DNA from: Halieaceae bacterium
GTDB taxonomy: Bacteria; Pseudomonadota; Gammaproteobacteria; Pseudomonadales; Halieaceae
Direction of reading: 5' to 3'
DNA: 64,000 bases
Assembly: GCA_902520195.1 (NCBI GenBank)
Contig: CABYND010000001.1
Location: 186,001 to 250,000 of the forward strand
The notes beneath the pieces were generated by a model, which had not been told where the DNA came from, did not search any database, and saw only the letters and a list, made by a program, of their open reading frames with translations. This document shows positions 42,347 through 50,230 of the stretch, one piece after another. Every line of letters starts with the position of its first letter. Positions within the stretch are counted from its first letter, which is position 1. A program made the position numbers and the translations under genes.

Positions 42347-44278
42347 TTAGACGGGTTTAATCATTCTCTTCAGTACGTTAGCAACACGGCCTGCGTCCTC
42401 TGCAACAAGCAGTCGCACCACGGCCACTTTGTCATCATAGCTGTTGGCTGTGTCGAGCATATCGGCTGAAATAGCAGACTTTTTGGGCTTGAGTTTGGCC
42501 TTAATCTCGTCAAGAGATTCCCCCTCCTCAAGCGCCTTTCTGTCAGCCACGCTGAGCTCGCCGTCTATCAATTGCTCCGCGAGCAAGGCATCGCTCTCCT
42601 CAATCTTAGGCATATAGACCCGCAGGACCGGGGCAATGACCAGCAGGAAGAAAGCAATCAGTCCAATCGACGTCATTCCATGGCGGCCCCACTCGATAAT
42701 GGCGGGGTCCTTGTGCCAAGGCAACTGGTAATCCTGTGGCGGGTCGGTGAAGAAGGGCGCCGAGGTCATTGAGAGTGAGTCACCGCGCGCCTCGTCATAG
42801 GGCAGGGCGGCAACGACCAGAGTGCGGAACCGTTCGATCTCTTCGACCATAAATCGCTGTAACTCCGCGCCAGGAATGGGGGCTAGCGATGCTGAGGCAC
42901 CCTCCAGACCCGTCTCGGCATCTTCATCTACTTCTTCTGCAAGCAGGTCTTCAGTGACGGTGGATCCCTCATCGAGAGAGGCGTAGTAACGGCGCTTCGC
43001 CAGATCCCGCAACGCTTCCTCATTGATGATGACGCCGGCTGTCATAGAGGTCACGCGACCTGTCTGTTCTTTCACAAACCGGATCTCTTTATCGAGCTCA
43101 TAGTTACGCGTGGTTTGCTCACGCTCAGTAGTAGCGGTTTCGGTATTGGCTGGGTTCTCGGCGACCTCACCCTCCGGTACAACCTCTGGCTGGTCGGGTG
43201 GAATGTTGGTGGTGCCGCCCGGCACCCCCGATGCAGCGATACCGGTCTGCGTATCTGAGGTGATCACCTCAGACCGGACTTCTGCTCCGCCCCCCTCGAG
43301 ATCCAGATACTGCTCAGTGGTGGTTTCACGCTGAGTGAAATCCATCTCCAGATTGACGACGGTTCGCACGTTGCCGCCACCCAATGCCGGGATGAGAAGC
43401 TCGCGAATACGGTCAGCCAATTCTGCTTCTCGCTCCGCTTCAAAACGCGCGTTGTTAAGGGCGGGGGTGCCATCTTTTTCAGCATTGCTGCCAGTTAGCA
43501 AGTTGCCGTAGTGATCTACCACTGTGACGTCCTGCGTGGCGAGATAGGGCACACTGGCGCTGACCAAGTGAACGATTGAAAGTACCTGTGCGGGGTCAAC
43601 GACTCTACCCCGGTATGGCTTGACGATCACCGAGGCTTTGGCAGGTTGCCGATCGCGGACAAAGACGCTTTGCTTGGGCGCCGCTAAATGAACCCGGGCC
43701 ATTTCTATCGTGCTGATCTCGGAAATAGTGCGCGCGAGTTCAATCTCGATCGCATTGTTGTATTTCACTTGCTCCATAAATTGGCTGGTTGTCATCGAGC
43801 TGTCATCAGCCAGCGAGCCCATGCCACCCTCGGCTGCAGCCCTGGGGATGCCCTGGGATGCTAAAAAAATTCGCGCCGCTTGAAACACATTCTCGGGCAC
43901 CTCGAGACGCCCGGTGGATTTGTTAATTCGGACGTCGTAATTAGCAGATTTCAGCGCCTCAAAAGCCAACTGAACATCGGCCTGCTCCATGCCATCAGAA
44001 ACGCTTCGGTAAGGCGTAGACATCATCACCGACCAAAAAATCAGCACCACCAGCAAGGACAAAAGACCGACGATAGCGGGCATAGCTCGACGCACAGCAG
44101 GCTGTGACAGCACGTCTCTCAAAGTGGGCATCGCCTGAGCCTGATTCGCAGGCGCTGCGCCGGCCCGCTCAGCAGGCACAGTGGTGCTGCCTGTCTCGAT
44201 GGGCGCGTTACTGCCGGTGTCTACTTCGGTAGCTGACCCCTCTATCGGCGGTCGTTCTTCGAGTGCTGCTTCCATCAT
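42347..44278 (-). CDS. fliF: Flagellar MS-ring protein FliF
   Basis: A 643-residue MS-ring protein, a little longer than the usual 550-600. It has two membrane helices, at about 65-88 (VGLLSLLVVLIFWSVMMSTP) and about 530-553 (GMTSIGLIAFFLLVIAPVLR). Between them are the ring-building motifs (FLASQGIPRAAAEGGMGSLA, AIEIELARTISEISTIEMAR, VHLAAPKQSVFVRDRQPAKA). The C-terminal tail binds FliG. It starts 28 bases after fliE. Confidence 0.95.
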   Translation of the reverse strand: MMEAALEERPPIEGSATEVDTGSNAPIETGSTTVPAERAGAAPANQAQAMPTLRDVLSQPAVRRAMPAIVGLLSLLVVLIFWSVMMSTPYRSVSDGMEQADVQLAFEALKSANYDVRINKSTGRLEVPENVFQAARIFLASQGIPRAAAEGGMGSLADDSSMTTSQFMEQVKYNNAIEIELARTISEISTIEMARVHLAAPKQSVFVRDRQPAKASVIVKPYRGRVVDPAQVLSIVHLVSASVPYLATQDVTVVDHYGNLLTGSNAEKDGTPALNNARFEAEREAELADRIRELLIPALGGGNVRTVVNLEMDFTQRETTTEQYLDLEGGGAEVRSEVITSDTQTGIAASGVPGGTTNIPPDQPEVVPEGEVAENPANTETATTEREQTTRNYELDKEIRFVKEQTGRVTSMTAGVIINEEALRDLAKRRYYASLDEGSTVTEDLLAEEVDEDAETGLEGASASLAPIPGAELQRFMVEEIERFRTLVVAALPYDEARGDSLSMTSAPFFTDPPQDYQLPWHKDPAIIEWGRHGMTSIGLIAFFLLVIAPVLRVYMPKIEESDALLAEQLIDGELSVADRKALEEGESLDEIKAKLKPKKSAISADMLDTANSYDDKVAVVRLLVAEDAGRVANVLKRMIKPV

Positions 44279-44306
44279 CTGTTACCTCTTGTCCATGCCT
44301 GGCATA

Positions 44307-44636
44307 TCAGACCGGCATACTCATGACATCTTGATAGGCCTTCAGGACCTTATTTCGAACTTGAAGCGTGGCCTCGAACGCCACCGATGCACGCTGTGAA
44401 TCAAGCAAGACATCGGTAACGCTGACGTCTCCCGACGCTTCAAAGGCTGTTTTGGTCTCGGCTGAGCGCATTTGCGTTGCATTGACCGATCGGATGGCTG
44501 CCAACAGATCTGACGCAAAACGCGACTGCTGCTGTTCATTGCTGATACCCAAAGACGCGTCAGCGGCGCGGCTATTGGCTATTTCGGCCTGTCGGATGAC
44601 GCTCATTACACCCTGCATATTGGTTTTATCAATCAT
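44307..44636 (-). CDS. fliE: MS-ring/rod adapter protein FliE
   Basis: A 109-residue adapter joining MS-ring to rod. The C-terminal half (EASGDVSVTDVLLDSQRASV, AFEATLQVRNKVLKAYQDVM) is the FliE signature. The ATG overlaps the stop of the upstream activator gene as ATGA, so the structural genes and the activator share a transcript. Confidence 0.93.
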   Translation of the reverse strand: MIDKTNMQGVMSVIRQAEIANSRAADASLGISNEQQQSRFASDLLAAIRSVNATQMRSAETKTAFEASGDVSVTDVLLDSQRASVAFEATLQVRNKVLKAYQDVMSMPV

Positions 44637-46108
44637 GAGGCACCTATCGATTGCAAGCTGTCAGCCTCTGCTGCCTTCAGCTTTTGTAATTTGTGTCGTA
44701 GCGTTCTCGGGCTGATGCCCAAACGCTCTGCCGCCTCTTTTTTGGAGTCGGTTTCCTGCAAGGCCGCCTGAATCAGCTGCCATTCCGCCTGCTCTTTGGC
44801 CGAGACCAAGTCCTGATCGGATTGAATGACATGCTCGTTGCACTGAGGTTTCGCCATATCGGGAGTCGTCAGTTCAGCAGGCGCTTCTGGAAGTGAAGCG
44901 GGCGCAAACTCCAGCGCATCGAAATAAATGTGCTCGGGTTGAATCACATTGTGAATCGCAAGCACCTTGGCGCGACAAATAACATTGTCGAGCTCCCGCA
45001 CATTGCCGGGCCATTGATGCTGCAGTAGCTGCTGAATCGCGGCTTCGTCGATTTCCATACCGATGCCCGCAATCTGCTCGGAAGCGGCAAAACTGATTGC
45101 CAGCTGCCGGATATCTTCTGGGCGCTCCCGCAGGGGTGGTATGCCGATATGGAAGGCGTTCAGCCGGTAGAGCAGGTCTTCTCTGAATTCACCTCGCTTG
45201 ACCAACTCAACCAGATCCCGGTTGGTGGCCGCTACCAGGCGAACATCGAAGCTTACCTCTCGGGTGCTGCCTATCCGCGCGGCTTTACGCTCCTGAATCA
45301 CACGCAACAACTTGGGCTGAATATGCAAGGGCAGCTCACCTACCTCATCGAGAAACAACGTGCCGTTGTGCGCGTCCTCAAAAATACCCGGCTGGTCTTT
45401 GATGGCGCCCGTAAATGAGCCTTTCATGTGACCAAATAAAATACTCTCCACCAGATGTTCAGGCATCGCGGAACAGTTCAGCGCGATAAACGGACCCGTC
45501 GCTCGGGCAGAGGCGTTATGCAGAATTTGCGCTACCACCTCTTTACCCACCCCAGAGGGGCCTGACAGCAGCGCAGTCACATCCACTTGAGCGACCCGCT
45601 GGACCAACGCCAACATCGCTTTGCTTACCGGGTCACTGAATATCACCTGCTTCCGCTGTCCTCGCGACGAAATAGCAGGCGCAGACGGTGTAGAGGAAGA
45701 AGCAGCGCCAGAGCGAGATTTGGAAGAGGTCTCGAGTGCTTCGGCACAGCTTAACGCGGTCTCAGCCAACGCCACCCAATCGCTGTCATCTGCGTAAGTC
45801 ACGAATGCGTCAAAGCCCCCCACGCCGATGAGGTGTGCCAATTTGAGATCACCGGCGGGCATGAGAATGACCGACGACTCCGGGGCGTGCTCAAGAATCT
45901 GGAGCAAATAAGGTTCTTCCTGTGACCAAGCGGGCCCCACTGCGACGCAGGAAGCGGCGCTGTCAGTAATCCGCTCAGCAAAAACCTCAGGTGCCTGCGT
46001 CAGCCGAACGATTGAATGCCATGAGCTACCGCTCAGGCACTCCTCGGGAAAGCCGGTCCCGCGCACCGAAAGCACATTTAATTGAACTGTCTCTGACTCT
46101 TTGGACAC
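44633..46108 (-). CDS. flrC: Sigma54-dependent flagellar activator, FlrC/FleR-like, with degenerate receiver
   Basis: A 491-residue bacterial enhancer-binding protein. The N-terminal 125 residues are receiver-sized but lack the acidic pair, the phospho-Asp (CVAVGPAW stands there) and the conserved Lys. The AAA+ domain has Walker A GPSGVGKE (183-190), the sigma54-contact loop GSFTGA (230-235; usual GAFTGA), [10 protein letters not shown] and [11 protein letters not shown]-like segments. The C-terminus is a Fis-type helix-turn-helix ([20 protein letters not shown]). Start is GTG behind GGAAG. No FlrB/FleS kinase gene is nearby, consistent with phosphorylation-independent action. Confidence 0.9.
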   Translation of the reverse strand: MSKESETVQLNVLSVRGTGFPEECLSGSSWHSIVRLTQAPEVFAERITDSAASCVAVGPAWSQEEPYLLQILEHAPESSVILMPAGDLKLAHLIGVGGFDAFVTYADDSDWVALAETALSCAEALETSSKSRSGAASSSTPSAPAISSRGQRKQVIFSDPVSKAMLALVQRVAQVDVTALLSGPSGVGKEVVAQILHNASARATGPFIALNCSAMPEHLVESILFGHMKGSFTGAIKDQPGIFEDAHNGTLFLDEVGELPLHIQPKLLRVIQERKAARIGSTREVSFDVRLVAATNRDLVELVKRGEFREDLLYRLNAFHIGIPPLRERPEDIRQLAISFAASEQIAGIGMEIDEAAIQQLLQHQWPGNVRELDNVICRAKVLAIHNVIQPEHIYFDALEFAPASLPEAPAELTTPDMAKPQCNEHVIQSDQDLVSAKEQAEWQLIQAALQETDSKKEAAERLGISPRTLRHKLQKLKAAEADSLQSIGAS

Positions 46109-46141
46109 CGCGTTACTTCCACATTGCGTGCTTGATTACGC

Positions 46142-46157
46142 AGCAAACAGGAGGCCA
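46142..46157 (-). promoter_or_regulatory. Sigma54 promoter of the flrC-fliE-fliF... operon
   Basis: The minus strand reads TGGCCTCCTGTTTGCT, matching TGGC-N7-TTGCW with correct GG/GC spacing. It lies about 34 bases before the GTG of flrC and downstream of a FleQ-like box, the usual arrangement for an RpoN enhancer and promoter. Confidence 0.82.
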
Positions 46158-46220
46158 TCATAAGAAATACTAATAATATGAGTGGCTTATAGATTTGAAG
46201 GGGATTAAAAATCGATAAAA

Positions 46221-46245
46221 TTGACAGCAACGTCAATTTTTTGAC
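46221..46245. promoter_or_regulatory. FleQ-like binding box upstream of flrC
   Basis: GTCAATTTTTTGAC at 46232-46245 matches the Pseudomonas FleQ consensus GTCAATAAATTGAC at 12 of 14 positions. A further half-site TTGAC lies at 46221-46225, giving three alternating half-sites; the first two also form an inverted repeat (AAAATTGAC, 6-base loop, GTCAATTTT). The cluster sits about 75 bases upstream of the sigma54 promoter and just behind the fleQ-like stop, so it could be an enhancer, a terminator stem, or both. Confidence 0.65.
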
Positions 46246-46254
46246 ACGTATTCG

Positions 46255-47358
46255 TCAGCGTTTTGCGATAGTAAGCCTGCCCATTTTTTCAATCAGGGTC
46301 GTACGTTTCACCCCCAGCAGCCGGGCAGCCTCTGAGATGTTGCTATTGGCGTCCGCAAGTGCCTTTTCGATCAACTGGCGCTCAAAATCAGTAACACGAT
46401 CCTTGAGGGATGCCTCATTCAGGGCCACATGCGCAGGCGCCTCGGCAGCTGTGATGCCCAGAACCCTGGCGAGGCCGTCTTCATCCTCGCCCACCGCGCT
46501 GACCTTACCCAGTGCCAGGGCGGCTGCATCCCACGCGCCCGCTGAGTCCGGCGCAGAAGCTGCGCTGCTTTCCGCGCCCATCAGGCTCATCATCTGAGGC
46601 GGCAGGAAGTCCGCAGGCAATTCGTAAAGGTTAATATTTTCTCCGGGGTACAAGGCGGATAACCGACGGCAGAAGTTCTCCAACTCCCGCACATTGCCCG
46701 GCCAATGGTAGGCCTGAAGCAGACTGACGGAGCGCGCATTCAGCTTGATCGGGTCTCCCTGCAGGGCATACGCAGCGCTGAAGTGATCAAAGAGCTCAAC
46801 GATCTCCTCGGGTCGCTCCCTCAGGGAAGCGACAGTGATGGGAATCACGTTCAATCGAAAAAACAGGTCCTCACGAAATTGCCCTGTTTCTATCAAGGAC
46901 TCCAGCGGTTTGTGAGTGGCTGAGATAATCCTCACATCGACGGGAATCTCCTTACCGGAGCCGACGGGTGTGACTACGCCCTCCTGCACCACTCGCAACA
47001 GCTTTGCCTGTAGGTCTGGAGGCATATCCCCAATCTCGTCGAGTAGTAGCGAGCCGCCGTCAGCTAGACGCATCCTCCCCTGATAGCTACTCACCGCGCC
47101 GGAGAAAGCGCCCTTTTCGTGACCAAATATTTCACTCTCCAACAGCTCGTTGGGAATGGCGCTGCAATTCACCGCGACAAAGCCACCCTTGGGATCTCGG
47201 CCAGATAACCGATGGATCTCGCGCGCCACTAGCTCCTTACCTACACCCGTCGGGCCACGCACCAGAACCGGCGCGTCGGTGGGCGCCACTCGTTCCAGGT
47301 GCGCCAGCAACTCCCGTGTCACGGCACTAGTACCTATCAAGCTTTGTTGCGTGGCCAT
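46255..47358 (-). CDS. fleQ: FleQ/FlrA-like sigma54 activator lacking the N-terminal domain
   Basis: A 367-residue enhancer-binding protein that starts straight into the AAA+ domain: Walker A GPTGVGKE (35-42), the loop GAFSGA (83-88; usual GAFTGA), LLLDEIGDMPPDLQAKLLR, and VIPITVASLRERPEEI. The C-terminal helix-turn-helix ends with LLGVKRTTLIEKMGRL, very like the end of Pseudomonas FleQ. FleQ is about 490 residues and carries a receiver-like domain and an LFRS c-di-GMP segment before this point; both are absent. An in-frame stop at 47380-47382 rules out a longer form. No clear ribosome site is seen before the ATG. Confidence 0.85.
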   Translation of the reverse strand: MATQQSLIGTSAVTRELLAHLERVAPTDAPVLVRGPTGVGKELVAREIHRLSGRDPKGGFVAVNCSAIPNELLESEIFGHEKGAFSGAVSSYQGRMRLADGGSLLLDEIGDMPPDLQAKLLRVVQEGVVTPVGSGKEIPVDVRIISATHKPLESLIETGQFREDLFFRLNVIPITVASLRERPEEIVELFDHFSAAYALQGDPIKLNARSVSLLQAYHWPGNVRELENFCRRLSALYPGENINLYELPADFLPPQMMSLMGAESSAASAPDSAGAWDAAALALGKVSAVGEDEDGLARVLGITAAEAPAHVALNEASLKDRVTDFERQLIEKALADANSNISEAARLLGVKRTTLIEKMGRLTIAKR

Positions 47359-47379
47359 CAGTGGGTCAGCGCCAGTGTC

Positions 47380-47715
47380 TCATCGACAGGGATCCGCTGA
47401 CTGGGCCACGGTACTGCTGGTCTGATTAGAGGTGCTGTTAACGGTGTTGGCTTGGATCATGCTCGCGCCCACGACAATATCCGAATTGGCGACGGGTTGA
47501 GTCTGCTTGCGGCGGCTTGTTTGCCCCGCGCCAACGACAACCACCACATTACCCACCAACTGTTGCGAGCTGGGACCCAACTGGGTTCGGCTGGAGATAC
47601 CTTGCTGATCCATCTGCTCACAGACATCCTTATAAGAAGCGCTGGCCAGTGGCTCGGCAAAAGCAACCGGGTAGCAAAATAAGAGCGTTAAGAATGCGAT
47701 GAATTTCAGTTTCAT
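47380..47715 (-). CDS. Small secreted protein of unknown function upstream of fleQ-like gene
   Basis: A 111-residue protein from ATG 47715 with a signal peptide (LKFIAFLTLLFCYPVAFAEP). The mature part is short, Ser/Thr/Gln-rich and ends in SADPCR, with two Cys residues (KDVCEQMDQQG and the C-terminal Cys) that could form a disulfide. A longer start (47763) is possible but would bury the signal peptide. It is in the same frame as the fleQ-like gene, only 21 bases upstream, and probably on the same transcript. I know no family match. Confidence 0.6.
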   Translation of the reverse strand: MKLKFIAFLTLLFCYPVAFAEPLASASYKDVCEQMDQQGISSRTQLGPSSQQLVGNVVVVVGAGQTSRRKQTQPVANSDIVVGASMIQANTVNSTSNQTSSTVAQSADPCR

Positions 47716-47919
47716 TTGAATACTCGTCCCCCTCCCCAGATTAGCCCCCCGGGCGCGACACACTCATACAGGCGGGCTCCTTGGAAGTGACTGATGGCAT
47801 GCCGGCCGGTGTGCAGACATGTCTCTTTTTGCACTTACGTTCATCGAAGCTTGCTGGCAACATACTTCAAGGACGAAAAAGCGGCAACTGCCGGGGCAGT
47901 GGCCGATTGTAACAAGGAT

Positions 47920-48837
47920 ATGACTGTGACTACCCGGCGTTATATTGGCTCACTCTTCGAAAGATCCTCTCAACACAAAACCGCGGCGCGAAGACTCAAC
48001 ACCTTTCTGTTTTTACTGATCTCGCTCAACCTCGTCGCCATCACGCTCGAATCTGTCGCATCCATCGGGGAGGTCTGGTCATTCGAGCTATTGATCTTCG
48101 AATTTATCTCGGTGGTCTGTTTTTCCGTCGAGTATGTCTTGCGCATCTGGTCGGCTCCGGATAATGAGGATCTCAAGGGCTCTACGCCGTGGCGCAAGCG
48201 CCTGGGCTATATTTTTAGCTTCACAGGCCTCATAGACCTGGTAGCAATACTGCCCACATTGTTGCAATTCATCTGGGTAGGGGCAGACTTGCGACTACTG
48301 AGAGTCATGCGCCTCGCGCGACTACTCAAGCTAAGCCACTACACTACCGCTCTAGAGGATCTGGTCTCCGCCATCCATTCGGAACGTCAGGCATTTGTTG
48401 CCGCCCTCTATTTGATGGTGGTCGCGCTGTTCCTGTCGAGCTCTTTGATTTATGTTGCCGAGCATGATGCACAGCCCGATGCGTTCCCATCTATACCAGA
48501 GACGATGTGGTGGTCCATCGTGACGCTAACGACCGTGGGCTACGGGGATGTGTCACCGATCACAGCAGGGGGGAAGCTTATTGGTGCCCTCACCGCAATT
48601 ATGGGGGTGTGTACGGTGGCGCTGCTCACCGGCATCGTAGGTGCAGGCTTCTCCAAACAAATGTCCAAGCAATATGCGGAGTTTGAGCACAAGCTTCGGG
48701 AAGCGTTGGAAGACGGCATCATTTCTAGCGAGGAAGCCGAAGAAATCGAAGAACTCAGGGAGCGTATGGGTTTATCAAAAACCCAGGCTGACGAGTTGGT
48801 GCATCATCTAATCGAGTCGAAACGGAGCGGTACTTAG
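47920..48837 (+). CDS. Voltage-gated-type potassium/ion channel
   Basis: A 305-residue channel subunit from ATG 47920; the frame is open to 47794 but the extra part is Cys-rich and unlikely. It has six membrane segments: S1-S3, an S4-like helix with regularly spaced Arg (LRLLRVMRLARLLK), S5, the pore loop with the filter TVGYGD (205-210), and S6. The cytoplasmic C-terminus is a charged coiled coil (EDGIISSEEAEEIEELRERM). The TVGYGD filter indicates potassium selectivity. It is divergent from the secreted-protein/fleQ-like pair and unrelated to flagella. Confidence 0.9.
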   Translation: MTVTTRRYIGSLFERSSQHKTAARRLNTFLFLLISLNLVAITLESVASIGEVWSFELLIFEFISVVCFSVEYVLRIWSAPDNEDLKGSTPWRKRLGYIFSFTGLIDLVAILPTLLQFIWVGADLRLLRVMRLARLLKLSHYTTALEDLVSAIHSERQAFVAALYLMVVALFLSSSLIYVAEHDAQPDAFPSIPETMWWSIVTLTTVGYGDVSPITAGGKLIGALTAIMGVCTVALLTGIVGAGFSKQMSKQYAEFEHKLREALEDGIISSEEAEEIEELRERMGLSKTQADELVHHLIESKRSGT

Positions 48838-48867
48838 CGCTGCGGACTGAGGCAGGCGCGCTGGCCC

Positions 48868-49176
48868 TCAAACCTTATCGCGGAATCGAAACATCACCGG
48901 CATCAAGCTGAATTCAGGCTCTGCGGTCAGGTATTTCTGCTCCATCTCGGTCCAACGGCTGGTACCGATACGCCATCTCAAATGATCATCAAAGCCCGCT
49001 TCAGACTGCCAATAAGACATAGCCACCACCGTGTTTTCTTCGGTATCTTCAGCCACATAAATCCAGTCACAGGCGGGTGCCGCCATCGTGGCTTGGGCGA
49101 CGACGGAAAAATCCGCCAGAAAAGATGCCTTATCAGCTTCTCGCACCCGGTACGTGGTTTTGACTATGAGCGACAT
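48868..49176 (-). CDS. Antibiotic biosynthesis monooxygenase (ABM)-like small protein
   Basis: A 102-residue protein from ATG 49176; the longer frame to 49260 begins in a Cys-rich, unlikely segment. It looks like a ferredoxin-like dimeric alpha/beta barrel: MSLIVKTTYRVREADKASF at the start, CDWIYVAEDTEENTVVAMSY in the middle, then WRIGTSRWTEMEQKYL. These domains bind small molecules or heme and vary widely in function, so none is proposed. Confidence 0.65.
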   Translation of the reverse strand: MSLIVKTTYRVREADKASFLADFSVVAQATMAAPACDWIYVAEDTEENTVVAMSYWQSEAGFDDHLRWRIGTSRWTEMEQKYLTAEPEFSLMPVMFRFRDKV

Positions 49177-49269
49177 AACGATGTGTCCCCTTTTTTTGAG
49201 GGAAAAGTGTAGCCTCGGACATCTGTGGCCACAAGCACCGGAGCAGCGAGATAAACACACCAGTGAAAG

Positions 49270-49674
49270 TCATGAAACCGAAGCCTTCAGCTTCTCAAGC
49301 ATGCGCATCATGCGCTCGTGCACTTTGTTCACGGCTTTAAGCGGGCGAACCATCACCTTGAACTCAGTGATCTGACCATTGGCCGCCTGAATCATATCGA
49401 TGCCATTGACGTGAATCCCGTCCATCGTGCACTCAAACTCCAACACCGCCGAATCGCCATCGCGCACCTCGCGCACGTAGCGAAAATCCGTATCGAAGAC
49501 CTGACCGGCAGCACTGAGGTACATGTGGGTAATGTCCCGCCCCTGCTGCGGCGTGTGCACGACGGGGGACCAGAAAACGCAGTCGGGTGCCAACAGGTCA
49601 TACAAGCCCTCTGTGGTGCCGTGAGCCATCATGTCGTGCCACCGATCGATTACATTGTCAGGTTGCTGTGTCAT
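49270..49674 (-). CDS. SnoaL-like/NTF2-fold protein
   Basis: A 134-residue protein with the NTF2-like cone fold pattern: an N-terminal helix (VIDRWHDMMAHGTTEGLYDL), LLAPDCVFWSPVVHTPQQGR, and beta strands with AVLEFECTMDGIHVNGIDMI. Such proteins bind or isomerise small hydrophobic molecules. It is on the same strand as the ABM-like gene downstream and the HTH-like gene upstream; whether they are one operon is not clear. Confidence 0.78.
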   Translation of the reverse strand: MTQQPDNVIDRWHDMMAHGTTEGLYDLLAPDCVFWSPVVHTPQQGRDITHMYLSAAGQVFDTDFRYVREVRDGDSAVLEFECTMDGIHVNGIDMIQAANGQITEFKVMVRPLKAVNKVHERMMRMLEKLKASVS

Positions 49675-49709
49675 GTGTGCTCTCTCATCCGTGTCTCTCT
49701 CACTGTTGC

Positions 49710-50075
49710 CTACCGTCGCCTGCCGGCCTGCGGTCGTTCCATTCCGTTGTCCTGCTGCAGATCTTGCTGGGCCGCGAGCCGCAACTCATAGGCCTGCTGA
49801 CCTCGCAGCCGGTCCGCACGGCGAATCTGAAGCTGATACTTCCGACGGCGATGGGCGGCCGTCAACCGCTGAAACCGCTCCGCATCCTGCTCCCCCGAGA
49901 GCCATGCTTCAACCTGAGCAATATCGATGCCCAGGCGATAAGCGATGCGCGAGGGGCGAATGCGATGAACGTGAAACTCCGCCACCAACTCAATTTGCTG
50001 CTCCGGCGCCAGCGTGCATTCGCAGGCATATCCGATCGGAGGGTTAGGTCGTCGGCTATCAGTTGGTTGCTTCAT
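49710..50075 (-). CDS. Small HTH-like protein of unknown function
   Basis: A 121-residue protein. Residues about 25-60 (EQQIELVAEFHVHRIRPSRI, AYRLGIDIAQVEAWLSGE) read as a homeodomain-like helix-turn-helix. The rest is Arg/Gln-rich and helical. It is probably a DNA-binding protein, but no ligand or partner is evident. It is transcribed divergently from pyruvate kinase across a 155-base gap that holds a strong inverted repeat. Confidence 0.6.
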   Translation of the reverse strand: MKQPTDSRRPNPPIGYACECTLAPEQQIELVAEFHVHRIRPSRIAYRLGIDIAQVEAWLSGEQDAERFQRLTAAHRRRKYQLQIRRADRLRGQQAYELRLAAQQDLQQDNGMERPQAGRRR

Positions 50076-50111
50076 CTCGCTGTGTATCCACTTGCGCGCA
50101 GCACTCGTATC

Positions 50112-50149
50112 GCTATGGCACTGCCCATGGGACGGTATTGTGCCATAGC
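50112..50149. repeat. Inverted repeat in the HTH-like/pyruvate kinase divergent region
   Basis: Perfect 10-base arms GCTATGGCAC (50112-50121) and GTGCCATAGC (50140-50149) with an 18-base spacer, in the 155 bases between two divergent genes. Such wide, exact arms suit a paired operator for a dimeric regulator. No T-run follows, so it is unlikely to be a terminator. The adjacent HTH-like protein is one possible ligand, on position alone. Confidence 0.6.
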
Positions 50150-50230
50150 ACTCGCCGGCGCGATCCTGCCATACTCTACTCGAAATCTACCCATCAAGAC
50201 TGCCGCTTAACTGAGGAATAGCAAAAACTC

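Noticed and set aside
47794-47919. N-terminal extension of the ion channel
   Set aside because: The extra 42 residues are Cys-rich and unlike channel N-termini; ATG 47920 is a better start.
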